The notes beneath the pieces are model-generated. The model was given only the letters and a program-made list of their open reading frames with translations. It was not told the origin of the DNA and ran no database searches. Below, in pieces: positions 12,450 to 25,363 of a stretch of 64,000 nt of DNA (positions within the stretch are counted from its first letter, which is position 1; each line of letters starts with the position of its first letter). Position numbers and translations under genes: made by a program. This DNA comes from Mauremys mutica. Taxonomy: Eukaryota; Chordata; Testudines; Geoemydidae. The DNA lies in contig NC_059075.1 in the NCBI RefSeq assembly GCF_020497125.1, forward strand, positions 56,315,321 to 56,379,320, in the 5' to 3' direction.

Positions 12450-13239
12450 AAATTTACCAGTTACTAATACAAATATCTAAAATGATAGGGATACATATAA
12501 ATATATATATATTTAAATAGCTTTTGCTAAAACTCTTAAATACTGAGTTTAATTTTAGGAGCAAATTTATATAACCAATTTAACTCTTTTTAGAAGTCAA
12601 TCTTTATAATGCAAATATTGACACAAACTTCACTGTAATAATAATAAAAAGTGCTATAAAAGCCTGTACATTTTTGTTCAGCATACTTTTATAATCCATA
12701 ATACAACTTATACACAAAGTTCATAGCCCATTTAGAGATTAACAGTGATTTAAAAAAAAATGAAAATTATTTTCTCTGTTTTATTTAGTTATGTATTTGC
12801 TCAGGACTGCTTGATTTGATGTGTTTCTGCCTGCATTTCCCACCCAACCCATATGGGAAGGGAAACAAAGAATTATATGGACTTTGTAAACAGATATAAG
12901 TGGAAAGGTAGGTTTAAACGAAAGGTAGGCTCTAACTACCTTAATTCTGTGATTCTCTACTTCATATGGAACTGTTTGAGTTAAGAGTAAGCTTATTGAA
13001 TTTAGGTGTAAATTGAAGGATTGAGGGCTAGACTGCCATTTTTTCTTGGGGAGAAAGGGTGTTGGAATTTGTTGGTAGCTCTGCAGTTGGTCTAACTAAA
13101 TATGCCAGATACCTATTGTGGAAGGAGCTGCCACAGAGTTGGAGGCACTAGGATGCAGAGACCACTTGTGTATCCTAGCTGCAACCTGCCCCTGTGGTAT
13201 TGCTGGCTTTAGAGCTTTACAACCCATGTGAGGAGGTGG

Positions 13240-13700
13240 ATCTGGCATGTTGTTAGTAGTAGTGTTTCCATAGTGCTGAGATCCCCATTGTGCTAGCTGC
13301 TGCACAAAGGCAGAACAAAAGGAAGTTCACTGCTCCAAAGAGCTTAAGATCTAAGTAAAAGACAAGAGACAATATGTCTACAGACAGAGAGGAGTACAAG
13401 GAATCAGTAAGACAATACTGGTTGGCAAGATAGGTAGTGGTCTCAGCACATCAGACACCTCTAACCATTGCCAAGTGGGTGGGGGGTGGTGGTGGGGGTG
13501 GAATATGGATTTTTTTTTCTTTATTTTTTTTTAAGGCATCACAGCAAAGTTAGGGATGTTGAAGGATGATAATGAAGTGGCCTTCTGGATGTTTACAGAG
13601 AGTTTCTATTAAGTGTGAGGGGCAGCATAGTAGACAGCACAAAGGTACTTTGTTTGAAAACTTCAATGAGTGGAGGGTGGCATGAATTCTTAGCAGCCAC
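13240..13700 (+). repeat. Old interspersed repeat, family unassigned
   Basis: Phrases such as CATTGTGCTAGCTGCTGCAC, AAAGAGCTTAAGATCTAAGT and AGACAAGAGACAATATG recur widely in reptile and bird genomes as an old interspersed repeat. I recognise the pattern but cannot name the family with certainty (an ancient LINE 3' region is likely). A G-rich GGTGG simple tract at 13480-13500 interrupts it. Confidence 0.4.
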
Positions 13701-14949
13701 ACTTCCACATAAAATATTACTATGGTCTACTTACTTATTTATTTTAGGTATCCCAGTCTCATTTGATTTGTCAAGAATTAATCAACAAGTAATTTTGTTC
13801 CAAACATGTCCGCACCTCAGTGTGCACATTGAGGGTGATTTTTCTGCCATCCTTAACCAAGATGACTAGTACCTTACTCTGTGTGTGTGGTCTGACTGCA
13901 CTCACATACCCTGGAGGTGCCCACTTACTAAAGTGATACAGTCTATATATATCTAGGATGGCAGAAGTTGGCCTTGAGAAAAGAAATAATTGTAAATTAG
14001 TGAAATTTAGCTTGTTCAGATACAAACACTAACTGAAAATTATTTACCATTAAGCCAGTATTTTATCATAAATTGTAATAACTAGTGCTATTCCATAGAG
14101 AACAAAAGTCACTGCTGACTCCAAACTTTATTTTTGCATTTTTTTATAAAGTGTTGCAGACTTGTTTCCTTGGGGGCTGGGGGTTAAGTCTGCCTTAGGA
14201 TGCATACCTGTACTTGTCCTCAGGTTGGTGAATTGGCTTAAAAAGTTACAAAGCCTGTCTTCCTTGTAAATGTTGGTGTTTTCAGACTTAATTCTGCTGC
14301 TAGACAAAATATCAAACTGTTCTAGTGCTGTTTTTATTTAAAAGGTCTTGTAAAACTTTCTTTGTGTTTTCTTGTCTTTTTTCAAGCATTCTGGTGGAGG
14401 CACCTCACCAGTGGCAATATGGACTCTGCTCATAAAAGGGTACAGTTTTGACTTGATGTGGCACAGCAAGTAAGGATCAGACAGACAGGTAGATGATGTA
14501 AGGGGCAAAGATGGCAATAAAGTTTTTGGCTTTTTTTTTTAATAACCAATAGTATTACAGACACAACTGGTATCACCTGCTATATTTATGGTTTTCCAAC
14601 ACTTTCCATTATAAAATCCTGTTCTCTCAGTTTCTTACAGCTTTGGCAAACTTTACTTGTTTGAGCTGAATTGTCCCATACAGGGGTCTGCCTCAGGCTT
14701 TTAAGTTTATTTTACTCTTTTTAAGTTTAAGTTACAACAGCTCAGCTGTTGGGGGGGGGGGAAATTATGTGTGCCCATGTTAAACATGGTAGGATTTCTG
14801 TTTCTCACTTTTGCTTTTTTAATTAGTAAATTATACCCATAGCCTGCAACTAAGTAAATGGGAGCTCTGCTTTGAACATATAAAGTATCCTAAGTACTGT
14901 GTAAAATCAGGCCCTAGATTCCAAGTTACACATACAAAATTAGTGGAGA

Positions 14950-15085
14950 GTTTTGAGAATTTTGGCCTTAATCTCTTTGTGTCTCAATTCTCCAACTGTT
15001 AAATGGGGATAATAGTACCACCTAATCTCACAGGGGTGTTGTAAGGATAAGTTAACTGCTAGTGAGAGTACCATAGAAACATCCC
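14950..15085 (+). repeat. MIR-type SINE fragment
   Basis: The order of motifs matches the MIR core and 3' half: a decayed CTCAATTCTCC, then TTAAATGGGGATAATAGTACC, TCACAGGGGTGTTGTAAGGA and TAAGTTAACTG. MIR elements are old tRNA-derived SINEs shared by amniotes. The 5' tRNA-like part is not recognisable. Confidence 0.65.
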
Positions 15086-15423
15086 AGAAAAAAACTGAAT
15101 AACTTTTTGTATTCAGTGCTAGGTTTGGGTGTTGTGTATTAAATAAGGACTGGAGGGCAACACATTGAATGTGGAGGATAAAAATAAATATTCAGTAACT
15201 GAATGAATGAGACAAGGATTCTATGGGGTAAATAGTATGTGATTAAAACTGTACCGAAACAGGGGAGCTGAAATAAGGTTGTGTGACCAACCTTAATTCT
15301 GGCATTTCCTAACTTTGAGTGTTTAATTTTGCAACCTTAATATTCCTTTTAGTATAGTTTTTGGTTGTAATATACATCCTAATGGTTCAGTTTCCTTGTT
15401 ACAGGTTCTTATTTCTTGGTAGA

Positions 15424-16671
15424 CAGTATTGCCAGCCTTAGGACATCAGATCTCATGAGGTGGACAGACCCCTCAAAACTGATGAGATTGGACCCCAAAA
15501 TAATGAGATTTAAAAACCATCAAATCATAATATTTAAGTCTGTCTTTTGACTTTTTAACTTTCTTCTATTCTCCTCTGCCAATGTGCGTGATGATTTTAG
15601 GTTGAAAACTCAACCTTTAATGCTCACAAAAATGCACACCTCTTCCTGGCTACTCAGATGGAAACTTCACTTACCCTCTCCTCACACCCCAGATAGGAGA
15701 ACTGCTATCCATTTCCTAACACTGTCTTGACTTTCTCCTCTTCTAGTTTATTTCCTTTGATTAAATCAAGGGCTGGATGGTAAATAATTTGAGAACCACC
15801 GACCTAATTAATGCATAATGGTTTACACTAGTGATTCTCAAACTTTTTTACTGGTGACCCCTTTCACATAGCAAGCCTCTGAATGTAACCCCATCAATTA
15901 AAAATACTTTTAAATATATTTAACACCATTATAAATGCTGGAGGCAAAATAGGGTTTGGGATGGAGGCTGACAGCTCACGACCATCCACGTAAGAACCCT
16001 GTGATCCCTTGAGGGGTGCCGACCCCCAGTTGAGAACCCCTGGTTTACACTCTCAAATAAAACTCATTATCTTTTTAGGGTTGATGAATTCCATATACAT
16101 ATAAATAACTTATTCATTCATATAAGCGATAATGTCACAATAAAAACAATAGGGGATTGGTTTAGTCTTTTTCAAAAAGTAACACTTCCCTGACACCCTC
16201 TACCTCTTCTCCGCTCACACGTTGCCCGAGACTGGACAGCACTCCCCTCACTTCTCTACTGCCACCCCCTGCAATCACTAAATCCACCTCCGGCTCCCTA
16301 CAGTTGCCCGCTCACCCTCACTCTCCATATCCACCTTTACAGTATCTCTGCTGCTCCTCACAGACCCTGTGTCCTGTCTAGCCCTTTGAATCAGAGTGGA
16401 AGTCATTTTGCCTGTGGGCATGGCTTCAATCTCATTGAAAACAGTGGGAAGGTGGCAGTCAGTTTTATCAAGGACAGCATCACTTCCACATGCAGATAGA
16501 CTGTAGAGAAATGGTGGCCATCGTGCTGGCTTCAGCCCCAGTTGGAGATGGTGGCTAGTTTGAAGAATGGAAAATGTGTGAGTTGGCAGCTTTTCATGAG
16601 ACAGGTTAAAAAAAAAACAACACCCAAAAGGTGCTAGAGTGGCAATAAAATTGTGAGAGTTGGGAATACTG
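15424..16671. mobile_element. Probable hAT-derived element
   Basis: The left end CAGTATTGCCAGCC and the right end in reverse CAGTATTCCCAACTC may be terminal inverted repeats of a 1.25 kb element. Internal text (ATAATGAGATTTAAAAACCA, GAAAACTCAACC) resembles a known turtle repeat. The flanking octamers do not match, so boundaries and superfamily are uncertain. A clearly bounded MITE lies inside it. Confidence 0.35.
15829..16042. mobile_element. hAT MITE (TTCTCAAAC-type ends)
   Basis: A 214-bp element with ends TAGTGATTCTCAAAC and, in reverse, CAGGGGTTCTCAACTG, close to the hAT signature CAGTGGTTCTCAAAC. The octamer GTTTACAC is repeated exactly at 15821-15828 and 16043-16050 as an 8-bp target duplication. 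No coding sequence. Confidence 0.9.
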
Positions 16672-17935
16672 GTTACATACATTCTCCTCCTACTTCCAGG
16701 CTTCATAACAGGAAGTGGGTTTTAGGAAGGCTTTGAATTGGGCACAGGAGGGTGAACAAATTCTCAGAGGACATTAGAAGTATAATGAACAGAAAAAGAC
16801 TGCTTCAAACATAAATACTTGGCTTTGTAGTACATTTGCCCTTGTACTTACTACTGTGTCCTAAATTATGAGTTTTAGCTTTTATTTTATTTGGGTTTTT
16901 TTACTCTTGCTGGAGGTGTCTTCTGAGTATGTTCTAGTGATTGAACCTTCTGAATGGTTACCATTTTAAACACGCCTTGTGGGGGAAAAGTAATAACTGT
17001 TAAAACCATCTTCCTTCTGTCTCTCTCACACACACCTGAATAAGGAATAGTTTTTACTAAAAGGACACTGTCAAAATATTTTTCATATTTCTTAAATGCC
17101 TAGTTGCTGTCTATAATCATCTCTTGAATTCAGATCAGTTTCTTACCAATTCTCCATTTATCATGCACCTAACAGTGTTTTATTGTAGGGCATCCTGTAA
17201 GGGCTTCTAATATGTCAAGTGGGAGGTTGGGAGCAGAAGAGCACTAAAGCATTTTTATACTCACAGTATCAAATCTACATAATTTTTAAATAAGGAAAAC
17301 CTAGGTCTAGTGATCTTGCTCAGTTTGCTTTCAAGGAATCAATATTAATAAAATTCAAGAAAACGTGATAAGTATGTTACACTGTCTGGGTTCTGGGAAT
17401 AGAGTAAGTAGTCGTTCATGCCTCAGAACTCTCACACAATGCATTTTGGAGTAAAATCTCCGTTCCTGGTGTCTGATTTATTAAGGTACAACACAACAAA
17501 CAGTTCTCCTGGCTTTGCAAGATGAAAACAGTTCCGTCACTGGTCAGCAGTTTCACAATTAGTCCTTCCCTCCAGGCAGAGTCCTTTCTGCCCCAAGGTG
17601 TGGGGCTCTCCAGCCTCAAGACCCTAAATAATGAAGCAGTCATCCATGTCAGCCTTGTCCATCTGCAACATTTGGAAGTATTTCCTGTTCTTATCACCTG
17701 GCCTTCCTCTGAGGCCGTTTATCCTAACCCTTTCTCGAGTTTCTTTCTGTACTCCCTTCTAAGAATTCTTGGATCTGGTCTGGCTTGTGGACTCCATTTC
17801 CCAGGCTTAGTTGCTGTCCGAAGCCCCACTTCCCCAGGTCTTGCCAAGACTCTGGTCTCTCCCTTACTTGAGAGTAGGCTGCCTCTTCCATCGCAGCGGT
17901 CTTGCTTTCATCCTGTGGTCACATGACCCTTCTCA

Positions 17936-18130
17936 GGCTATGTATATACTTAAAAATTTTGCCAGCATAGCTTTGTCAGTTAGGAATGTGTATTGGGGAA
18001 GGGGGAGAAATAGGAAATCACATCAGTAACCAACATAGCTAAACCAACAAAAAGGCTTTGGGAAGATGCAGCTATCCTGACAAAGTCTATTTGCCGGTAA
18101 AAGCGGCATCTCCATTAGGACTTAGTCACA
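17936..18130. mobile_element. MITE fragment (GCCAGCATAGCT type)
   Basis: The segment begins CTCAGGCTATGTATATACTT and contains TTTTGCCAGCATAGCTTTGT and AGATGCAGCTATCCTGACAA. The same kind of sequence appears at 49315-49559. Both resemble a common turtle DNA transposon that starts near GGCTATGTCTACAC. The right boundary is not resolved. Confidence 0.45.
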
Positions 18131-19394
18131 TCCTCTATCTGGAGGCTGCCACTCTAAAATCTCCATTTTCAAAGGGCTACATACCTAAAGCAAACATCCC
18201 ATTCCACATATGTGCCCGAAGGACTAGCACCCTGTTGTTACAAGTACAGATATTCACCTAACTTAAACAGTAGATTTGTCTGACTTTATTTTGGTGTTAG
18301 TACGATACCCTTTATGTAATCCACACATTTTTTATCTTGTTTCTAATTATATATACATAAAGGTTCCCCTGCCCTGTGTGTTTGCAATCATAAAGTGCTC
18401 TCCTGTTTGGATATTAGGTACTCTAAGTGGCAGAATAATAGCTCTTGCAGTCTCTCCCAAAGAGCAAACAAAAGCATTTTATATTGCTCTTTCCCCAACA
18501 AAAAAACCAAAAAACTTAAAATGAGCTTACAAAGCACCAACCTGAGGTAGGGAGTGTGGATCCAGGAAGAGCTCACTCTGACCTGCTAACCTAGAGCATG
18601 GCGGAGGTATTTTTGTATAGTGGTCCTGTAGTTGGTACATAGACTTTTGTAATATAAAAATTTCTTTTCTCTCCTCTTCCAACATAGTGAAAATGCATCA
18701 ATCTGCTAGACACTCCATGGCACAAATTGATTTTTCTCTGACAAATTGACTGCTTAGCCAATATAACAACTATCTTTGCCATAATATACTGACCATGGAT
18801 TTATGAGAATTTATCTTATACTATGTTAGCTATATTTACAAAAAGTTAATTTTGTTAAGACATTTTAGTTACATACTTTCAAATAAAAAGTTTAGTAATA
18901 TTGAAACAAATTGGAGGGAAGTATTTACATATTAAAAATAAATAAATGAAATCCTAGATGGTAGTCAGTGTCACATGCATAAGTTAGTAATTCCAGTTGT
19001 GAATCCAATTTTTGGAGGTGACTTTATAGTTTTAAAATGCTGAAAAATATTTTTCTTGAGTTCTAATAATATGCACAAGGTTCTTGCCCTATCCATAGGT
19101 TCACAGTGTGACTTCAGATGTGATCACTGTTTCTTTGAGTTACATTTCCAGTTTATGAGGTTAAATAAAAGGATGGCGATGGTGAATGTGAGAATGGAAT
19201 ATTGGCACTGGTAGTTTCAAAAGTGGAATACTGTAGAAACTGAAAGGTGGTGTGTTTTTTTCTTTCCCTGAAATTGCATGGAAGTAGGCTTTTAAACTTT
19301 TTTTTTCCTGCTGCTGATAGCTCATCTTAATTGATTGACCTGTCATGGCTACTTCCACCTTTTTATATTCTCTGTGTGTATAAATATCTTCTTT

Positions 19395-19497
19395 CTGTGT
19401 GTTCCATTCTATGCATCTGAAGAAGTGAGCTGTAGCCCACAAAAGCTTATGCTGAAATAAATGTGTTAGTCTCTAAGGTGCCACAAGTACTCCTGTT
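19395..19497 (+). repeat. Tail of a reptile interspersed repeat
   Basis: CTGAAGAAGTGAGCTGTAGC followed by CACAAAAGCTTATGCTGAAA and GTGTTAGTCTCTAAGGTGCC then CACAAGTACTCCTG is one of the commonest repeat tails in turtle and crocodile genomes. I recognise it but do not assign the family. Confidence 0.6.
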
Positions 19498-20242
19498 CTT
19501 TTTGTTAATGTTTAGTAATACATTCCAGTGGCTTAGTATCACAAGCATGTAGGACCGCAGATCTAGTGATTGTAAACAAATATACAAAGTAATAAAAAAA
19601 AAAAGGCTATTGTGCTGACTTTACAGTTCTGTAAGGATGCATCTCTTATCTGAAAGAGTTCACAGGGTATAGATATCTGTTTCACACATTCAAGGAAAAA
19701 GTGTAATAGTAATTTTCAAATAGTTAAACTATCAGCTGCTAAACCGAAAAAACATAACAGCTCTTCAGGGCAGGGATGCATCTTTTCTATGTTTTTGTAC
19801 AGCATTCATTACATTAGGACAACAACCCCAATTTGGGGCATTATTATAATATAACTATTCACATAATATCCAAAACCAAACATTTTTTAAAATTTCTAGT
19901 TGTGTATGTTAACTGAAATTCTTCTTCGAGTGATTGCTCATGACAATTCCAAGTAGGTTTGTTCGCGCCGCATGCACAATTGTCGAAAGATTTTTTCCCT
20001 AGGTCAGCTGTGGAGCCCCCTGGAGTGGCGCCTTCATGGCTGTGTACATAGGTCCCTGCCAACCCACTGCCTCTTCAGTTCCTTCTACCGCCAGTGGCAG
20101 TGGTTGGAGCAGCTCTCTCTTGCATTAGCAAGAGATTCCCTAGTGGGCTCTCCCTTTCTCTCTGTAAATAGTTTGAAAGTTATAGTTCGTGATAAGTAGT
20201 TAGTTAAGTTTTAGTTGGGGGTTACCCCCCACACGCACTGCT

Positions 20243-22059
20243 TTGTTCCCGTCCCGGGGACTGGGGCATACCTCAGTCTCAGGACTTCAAGCCGTGCAGG
20301 TCCTGCCTGAAGCCCATACCAAAGGAGACCCACCCAATTACTATCTAAAGTGTCTCAGAGAGGGACACCAGTCTGACAGGTGTAAAATCTGCAAGGGTTT
20401 TAAGCCCAGAACTAAGGAGTGGGACTTTTGCTTAAAGCTTCTTCTAATGGAGTCGGCTCTTCAACCCCAACTGCCCCAGGTAGCATCCGAACCAGTGCCA
20501 GGTGCTTCAGCGTGCCGGACTTGGTATGAGAAGCCCCAGCACCAAGGAAGGGCTCATCTAAAGGGCTATGGCACTGCCATTCCCTGGCACCGAGGACCAG
20601 CTCTAGTGCAAGGCACTGCTCACAGTCAGTGGTGCTACACAAGGAAAAAAAGATCTGCACCTCCCTGGTCAGATTAGGACTCCTCCTCGGAGTCGGAGGT
20701 GGACTCCAGGCAGAGCTGGCACCGCTCCCAGCACTGCCCTAGGCAAGATGAAGGGCAGCCAATGCCTGTAATGTCCTCCACAGTGGCAGGGACCAACACA
20801 GTGGCCCTTCTGGACACCATCGGCCTATCGCCAAGTCTAGGGTGCGGGTTCCAGGTCTCTGCCGGTGGTGTTGGAGGCATTAATCCCTCCATCAGCCACG
20901 TCTGTAGCCCAGGAGCCTCTCTGGGATAGGAATGCACAAGCCCAGGCTAATGAGGACGTCCGCACTGAAGCAGCTGTGGCGCTGGGTGCTAGTGTCATTT
21001 CCTGCACCTCTCAAGGGTGCAAGGGGATCCCCTTGAGCCAGAGGGGCAAGAGGACCCCGTGCCTCCAAGGATGTTGTCCTTGTCCTCCTTGGATGAAGTG
21101 GTAGCAGGCACCTCCACCTCTCTTCCTGCTATGGACACCAGGGCCCATCAAGACCTGCTCAGGAGGGTGGCTCAGAACCTGAACTTGCATGCAGAGGAGG
21201 TCTCTGAGGATACGGATCCCATGGTGGATATACTGGCCCCTGAAGGGCCCTCGAGGATGGCTCTGCCTCTCATCAAAACCATCCAGAATACCACCAAGGC
21301 TCTGTGGCACACATCCACCTCTGTCCCACCGACAGCCAAGGGTGCAGAACGCGAATACTTTGTGCCTTCTAAGGGATATGAGCACCTCTGGTGGTGGAGG
21401 CAGCGAACCACAGAGCGCCAGGGGCAACTGGGGCCTACCCCCAAATCCAAGGGCGCTAAGAACCTGGACCTCTTCAGTTGGAAAGTCTATTCCACCGTGG
21501 GGTCCAGCTTCACTTAGCGAATCAGCATGCGGTTCTGAGCCCCTATGCTTATAATTCCTGGAGCTCTCTGGCCAAATTCCAGGAATTACTCCCAGCTGAC
21601 TGCTGTTCTGAGTTTGGAGCAGTTCTGGAGGAGGGAAAGGTGGTTGCCAGGATCTCTCATCTGGCCACCTTGGACTGAGCTGACTCGGCCACCCACGCTA
21701 TGAGCATGGCCATAGCTATGAGATGCAGCTCTTGGCTTCAGGTCTCAGGGCTCCTGCATGAGGTCCAGAACACAATTCAGGACCTGCACCTTGACTGCTC
21801 CAGTGTCTTTGCTGAACAGACAGACTCAAGACTGCATAACCTTAAGGACTTGTGGGTGACCCTCAAGTCTTTGGGGCTGCACACACCAGCCCCACAAAGA
21901 AAGGCATTTAAGCCCCAGACTGCCCAGCAATTCTACCCTGCCCCTCCTAAACAGGACTACAGTAGGAAGTGGGGCAGAAGGAGGTGCTTATCTCAGTCCT
22001 CCTCCAGCCAAGGGAAGGGCTCGGCTAAGCAGACCTCGGGCTCAGAGCCAAACTTTTGA
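20243..22059 (+). pseudogene. DIRS copy A gag remnant
   Basis: Several frames are needed to follow this gag-like gene. Near 20330-20410 a knuckle-like stretch reads KCLREGHQSDRCKIC, followed by KGFKPRTKEW; the first Cys of the CCHC knuckle seen in copy C is Tyr here. A conserved segment with HQDLLRRVAQNLNL, ALPLIKTIQN and GAEREYFVPSKGYEHL lies at 21140-21390, and LHTPAPQRKAF near 21880. All have counterparts in copy C. The long arginine-serine domain of copy C is absent. At least three shifts or stops break the gene. Confidence 0.85.
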
Positions 22060-22186
22060 AGGTGTGCCCCAAGTCGCACCTGTTCAATACCTGGATCTTT
22101 CCCCTCCCTTGTGAACTGTCTGTCCCATTTCTACCATGTCTGGGCTCAAATAACATCAGACCATTTGGGTCCTGAGCACAGAAGAA

Positions 22187-24360
22187 TTGCAGTATTCTCT
22201 TCAATTCTGTTTCCTCCTGCCCTCCCTGTACCTCTTCAGGGACACCTCTTCTGAGCAAATTCTAGAGCAGGAGGTGCAAACGCTCCTACAGCTGGGGATG
22301 ATAAAGGAGGTTCCTCTGGAGTTTAGGGGCAGGGAATTCTATTCCTGCTACTTCTTAATCCCCAAGACCAAACGTGGGCTCAGGCCCATTTTAGACCTGT
22401 GAAACGTCAACAAATTCACAAAAAACCTGAAGTTCCGCATGGTCTCCCTGGCCTCCATCATTACCTCTCTGGATCCGGGTACTGATATGCGCCCTTAACT
22501 TGAAGGGCTTCCACGTACTTCCACATCTGTATAATCCCTTCCCACAGACAATTTCTGCTATTTGTGGTCAGCGGCACGCAGGGGTGAAAGTAACTTACAG
22601 GACTTAACGGTACTGCGGGAGTCCTGAGGGGGGCGTGGCCTCATCCGGAAGGGGCGTGGCCTCGCAAGATTTAAAGGCCCTGTGGAACCAGCTGTGGCTG
22701 GGAGACCCAGAGCCTTTAAATCAACCATGGGCTCCCAGCTGCAGAGGTGGCTGGGAGCCCCCCGGGGCTCAGGGGCAAATTAAAGGGCCCGGGGCTCTGG
22801 CTGCCAGGGGGAACTCCGAGCTTTGCGGGGCTCAGGCAGGGATTTAAAGGGCCCAGAGCTCCTGCCGCTGAGGGAAGCCCGGAGCCCTTTAAATCCTGGC
22901 CCCAGCCTGGCCGCCAGAGCCGTGGCCGGGATTCAAAGAGCTCTGGGCTGCCCGCAGCGGCGGGGAGCTCTGAGCCCTTTAAATCTCAGCCACGGCCAGG
23001 ATTTAAAGGGCTCTGGGAGCTCTGAGCCCTTTAAATCCCAGCTGCGGCTGAGATTTTAAGGGCTCAGAGCTTCCCGCCGCTGCAGGCAGCCCAGAGCTCT
23101 TTGAATCCCGGCCACGGCTCTGGTGGCCGGGCTGGGGCCAGGATTTGAAAGGCTCTGGGCTGCCCACAGTGGTGGGGAGCTCTGAGCCCTTTAAATCTCA
23201 GCTGCGGCCAGGATTCAAAGGGCTCAGGGCTGCCCACAGCGGCGGGCAGCCCAGAGCCCTTTCAATCCCCGCCGTGGAAGTCGATGCGGTCGAGCATGGC
23301 GTACTGGCTCTTGCCGTTACGCCGGACCGGACCGGCTTACTTTCGCCTCTGTCGGCACACATTATCAATTCATGGTCCTCTCCTTGGGCCTATCGGCGGT
23401 GCCTTGGGTGTTCACCAAATGCACGGCAGTTGCGGCGGCCTTCCTTCAAAAGTGTCAGGTGCAAGTTGTCCCATATCTAGACCACTGGCTCATCAAGGTC
23501 TGGTCCCAAACCCAGGTGGAGGAACCTGTGAGCCTGGTACGTACAAAGAGATTGAGGAACGGTCTCATCCTCAGTGTGGCAAAATCAACTCTGGGTCCCA
23601 CTCAAACAATAGAATTCATTGGGGCCCTCCTGGACTCCACCCAGGCCAGGCCTTCCTGTCCGAATCTCGTTTTCTAGCCACGGAGACCATCATGAAAGGT
23701 TTCCACTGGTTCCCCACCATGATTGCTAGAAACTGCCTAAAATTACTCAGGCATATGGCAGTGTGCACTTATGCAACACGCAACGCAGCACGCAATGCTG
23801 CAGCCTCCATCCCCTCCATGTGTGGCTGGCCCAAGCGTACAGCCCAAACCTGGACCATCAGGACAGTCTGGTCATGCTTTCTCCTCTGGCTCTCGAGTCC
23901 CTCCGGTGGTGGCTCGATTCACAGTCAGTCTGTGTGGGAGTACCTTTTTCCAAACCTCTCCGACTAGGCGTCATCAGCTGTATCTTCCTGAGGTAGGGCT
24001 CTCACAACATGAAGCAACAGGAAGTGCCAGCAGGTCTGCCCTTTCTTGAATCACAGCCCTGGCTCGATCACGTATGCCTTTATCCTCTCACAAATGGGGC
24101 GCCTACTGTATGTGTGCCTGCAATTCCCTCTCATCCACAAGTTCCTCCTCAAGGTCCAACAGGACAAGGCTTTGCTGATTCTCATAGTGCCAGTGTGGCA
24201 CTGCCAACATTGGTTCTCCAGGCTGTTTAACCTCTTGGTGCTCATGCCCATGACATTGCCCCTGATTCCAGACTTTATCACACAGGACCACGGCCACCTT
24301 CAGCAACCCAACCTGCAGTCTCGGCACCTCACTGCTTGGAAAATCCATGTCTAAACCCAC
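22187..24360 (+). pseudogene. DIRS copy A RT-RNase H remnant
   Basis: Reverse-transcriptase pieces begin with FRDTSSEQILEQEVQ and GREFYSCYFLIPKTKRGLRP (22240-22400). After a hAT insertion (22579-23351) the RT resumes with HYQFMVLSLGLSAVPWVFTK. The active-site box reads PYLDHWL near 23471-23488 where copy C has YLDD, so one catalytic Asp is replaced by His. Fragments of the RNase H and later region (for example KVQQDKALLILIVPVWHCQH near 24150-24210) follow in broken frames. Non-functional. Confidence 0.87.
22579..23351. mobile_element. hAT element with internal TTTAAA minisatellite
   Basis: A 773-bp GC-rich element inserted in the DIRS copy A RT. Its ends are CAGGGGTGAAAGTAA and, in reverse, CAGAGGCGAAAGTAAGCCGG. 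The flanking octamers GCGGCACG and TCGGCACA agree in six positions, fitting an aged 8-bp hAT target duplication. The middle is a minisatellite in which GAGCCCTTTAAATC and its complement GATTTAAAGGGCTC alternate with GC-rich spacers such as GCTGCCCGCAGCGGCGG. The open frames across it follow from the repeat and carry no known domain. Confidence 0.82.
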
Positions 24361-25363
24361 TAGAGCACCAGTGCTCTGATTCGATTAGGGAAGTTCTCCT
24401 TGGCAGTAGAAAGCCACTTATCTAGTCAAGTGGAAAAGGTTCTGTATTTGGTCTGCACAGAAGGGCACCCCTCCGCTGCAGTCCTCAATCACTTTTATAC
24501 TGGACTACTTACTCTACTTAAAGCAGCATGGGCTGGCAGTCTCATCAATCCAGGTGCAGCTGGCAGCTATTTCCGCTTTCCACCTACACGCAGCAGGGCA
24601 GTTCGTATTTGCTAACCCCATGGTTGGATGCTTCCTTAAAGGGCTAAACAGACTGTACCCCTAGGTGTGGCAACTGGTGCCCCTTGGGATCTTAACATGG
24701 TCCTCTCAAGGCTCATGAGGCCTCCTTTCAAACCTCTAGCAATATGTTCTCTGCTTTATCTCTGTTGTAAAGTGGAGTTTTTCGTGGCTATAATGTCAGC
24801 CAGAAGAGTGTCTGAGCTCAAAGCTTTAATGTCTGAGCCTCCTTTATACAGTATTTTATAAGGACAAGGTACAATTGTGGCCACACCCAGCCTTTGTCCC
24901 TAAGGTTGTTTCACTATTTCATGTAAATCAGGACATCATTTTACCAGCGTTCTTCCCAAAGCCACATACTAATGACCGGGAATGCAGGCTCCATTCCCTG
25001 AATGTTAGACCAGCGCTGGCTTTTTATATTGAGTGGACAAAGCCATTCAGGAAGTCGACACAACTCTTCATTGCCATTGCTGAGAGAATGAAAGGACTGC
25101 CGGTCTCATACCAATGAATCTCTTTTTGGATTACGGCCTGTATCAACATGTGCTACGACCTGACAAAGATACCAGCCCCAGCATCGATGGTGAGCTCCAT
25201 GAGAATGCAAGTTTCATCTGCAGCGTTTCTGGAGCAGGTCCCCATTCAGGATGTCTTCAGGGAGGTGACATGGTCGTCTCTTTGTACCTTTACGTCGCGC
25301 TACGCCATCATGCAGCAGGCTAGAGACGATGGTAGAGCTATGCTACAGTCTGCAACTCAGTGA
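24361..25363 (+). pseudogene. DIRS copy A tyrosine recombinase remnant
   Basis: The remnant aligns by eye with the recombinase of copy C: PWDLNMVLSRLMRPPFKP, then SARRVSELKALM (24797-24833, catalytic Arg kept), then FPKPHTNDRECRLHSLNV. In the C-terminal block the H-x-x-R box is changed (SSMRMQVSSAAF near 25193-25228, the His replaced) and FTSRYA retains the Tyr but has Arg for the preceding His. Frame breaks occur near 24860 and 25117. Inactive. Confidence 0.85.

Noticed and set aside
16278..16706. A 142-codon minus-strand gene
   Set aside because: It crosses a decayed transposon candidate and has no homology I can recognise.
22635..23059. Coding regions in the GC-rich block within DIRS copy A
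   Set aside because: They come from repeated minisatellite units of a hAT element.
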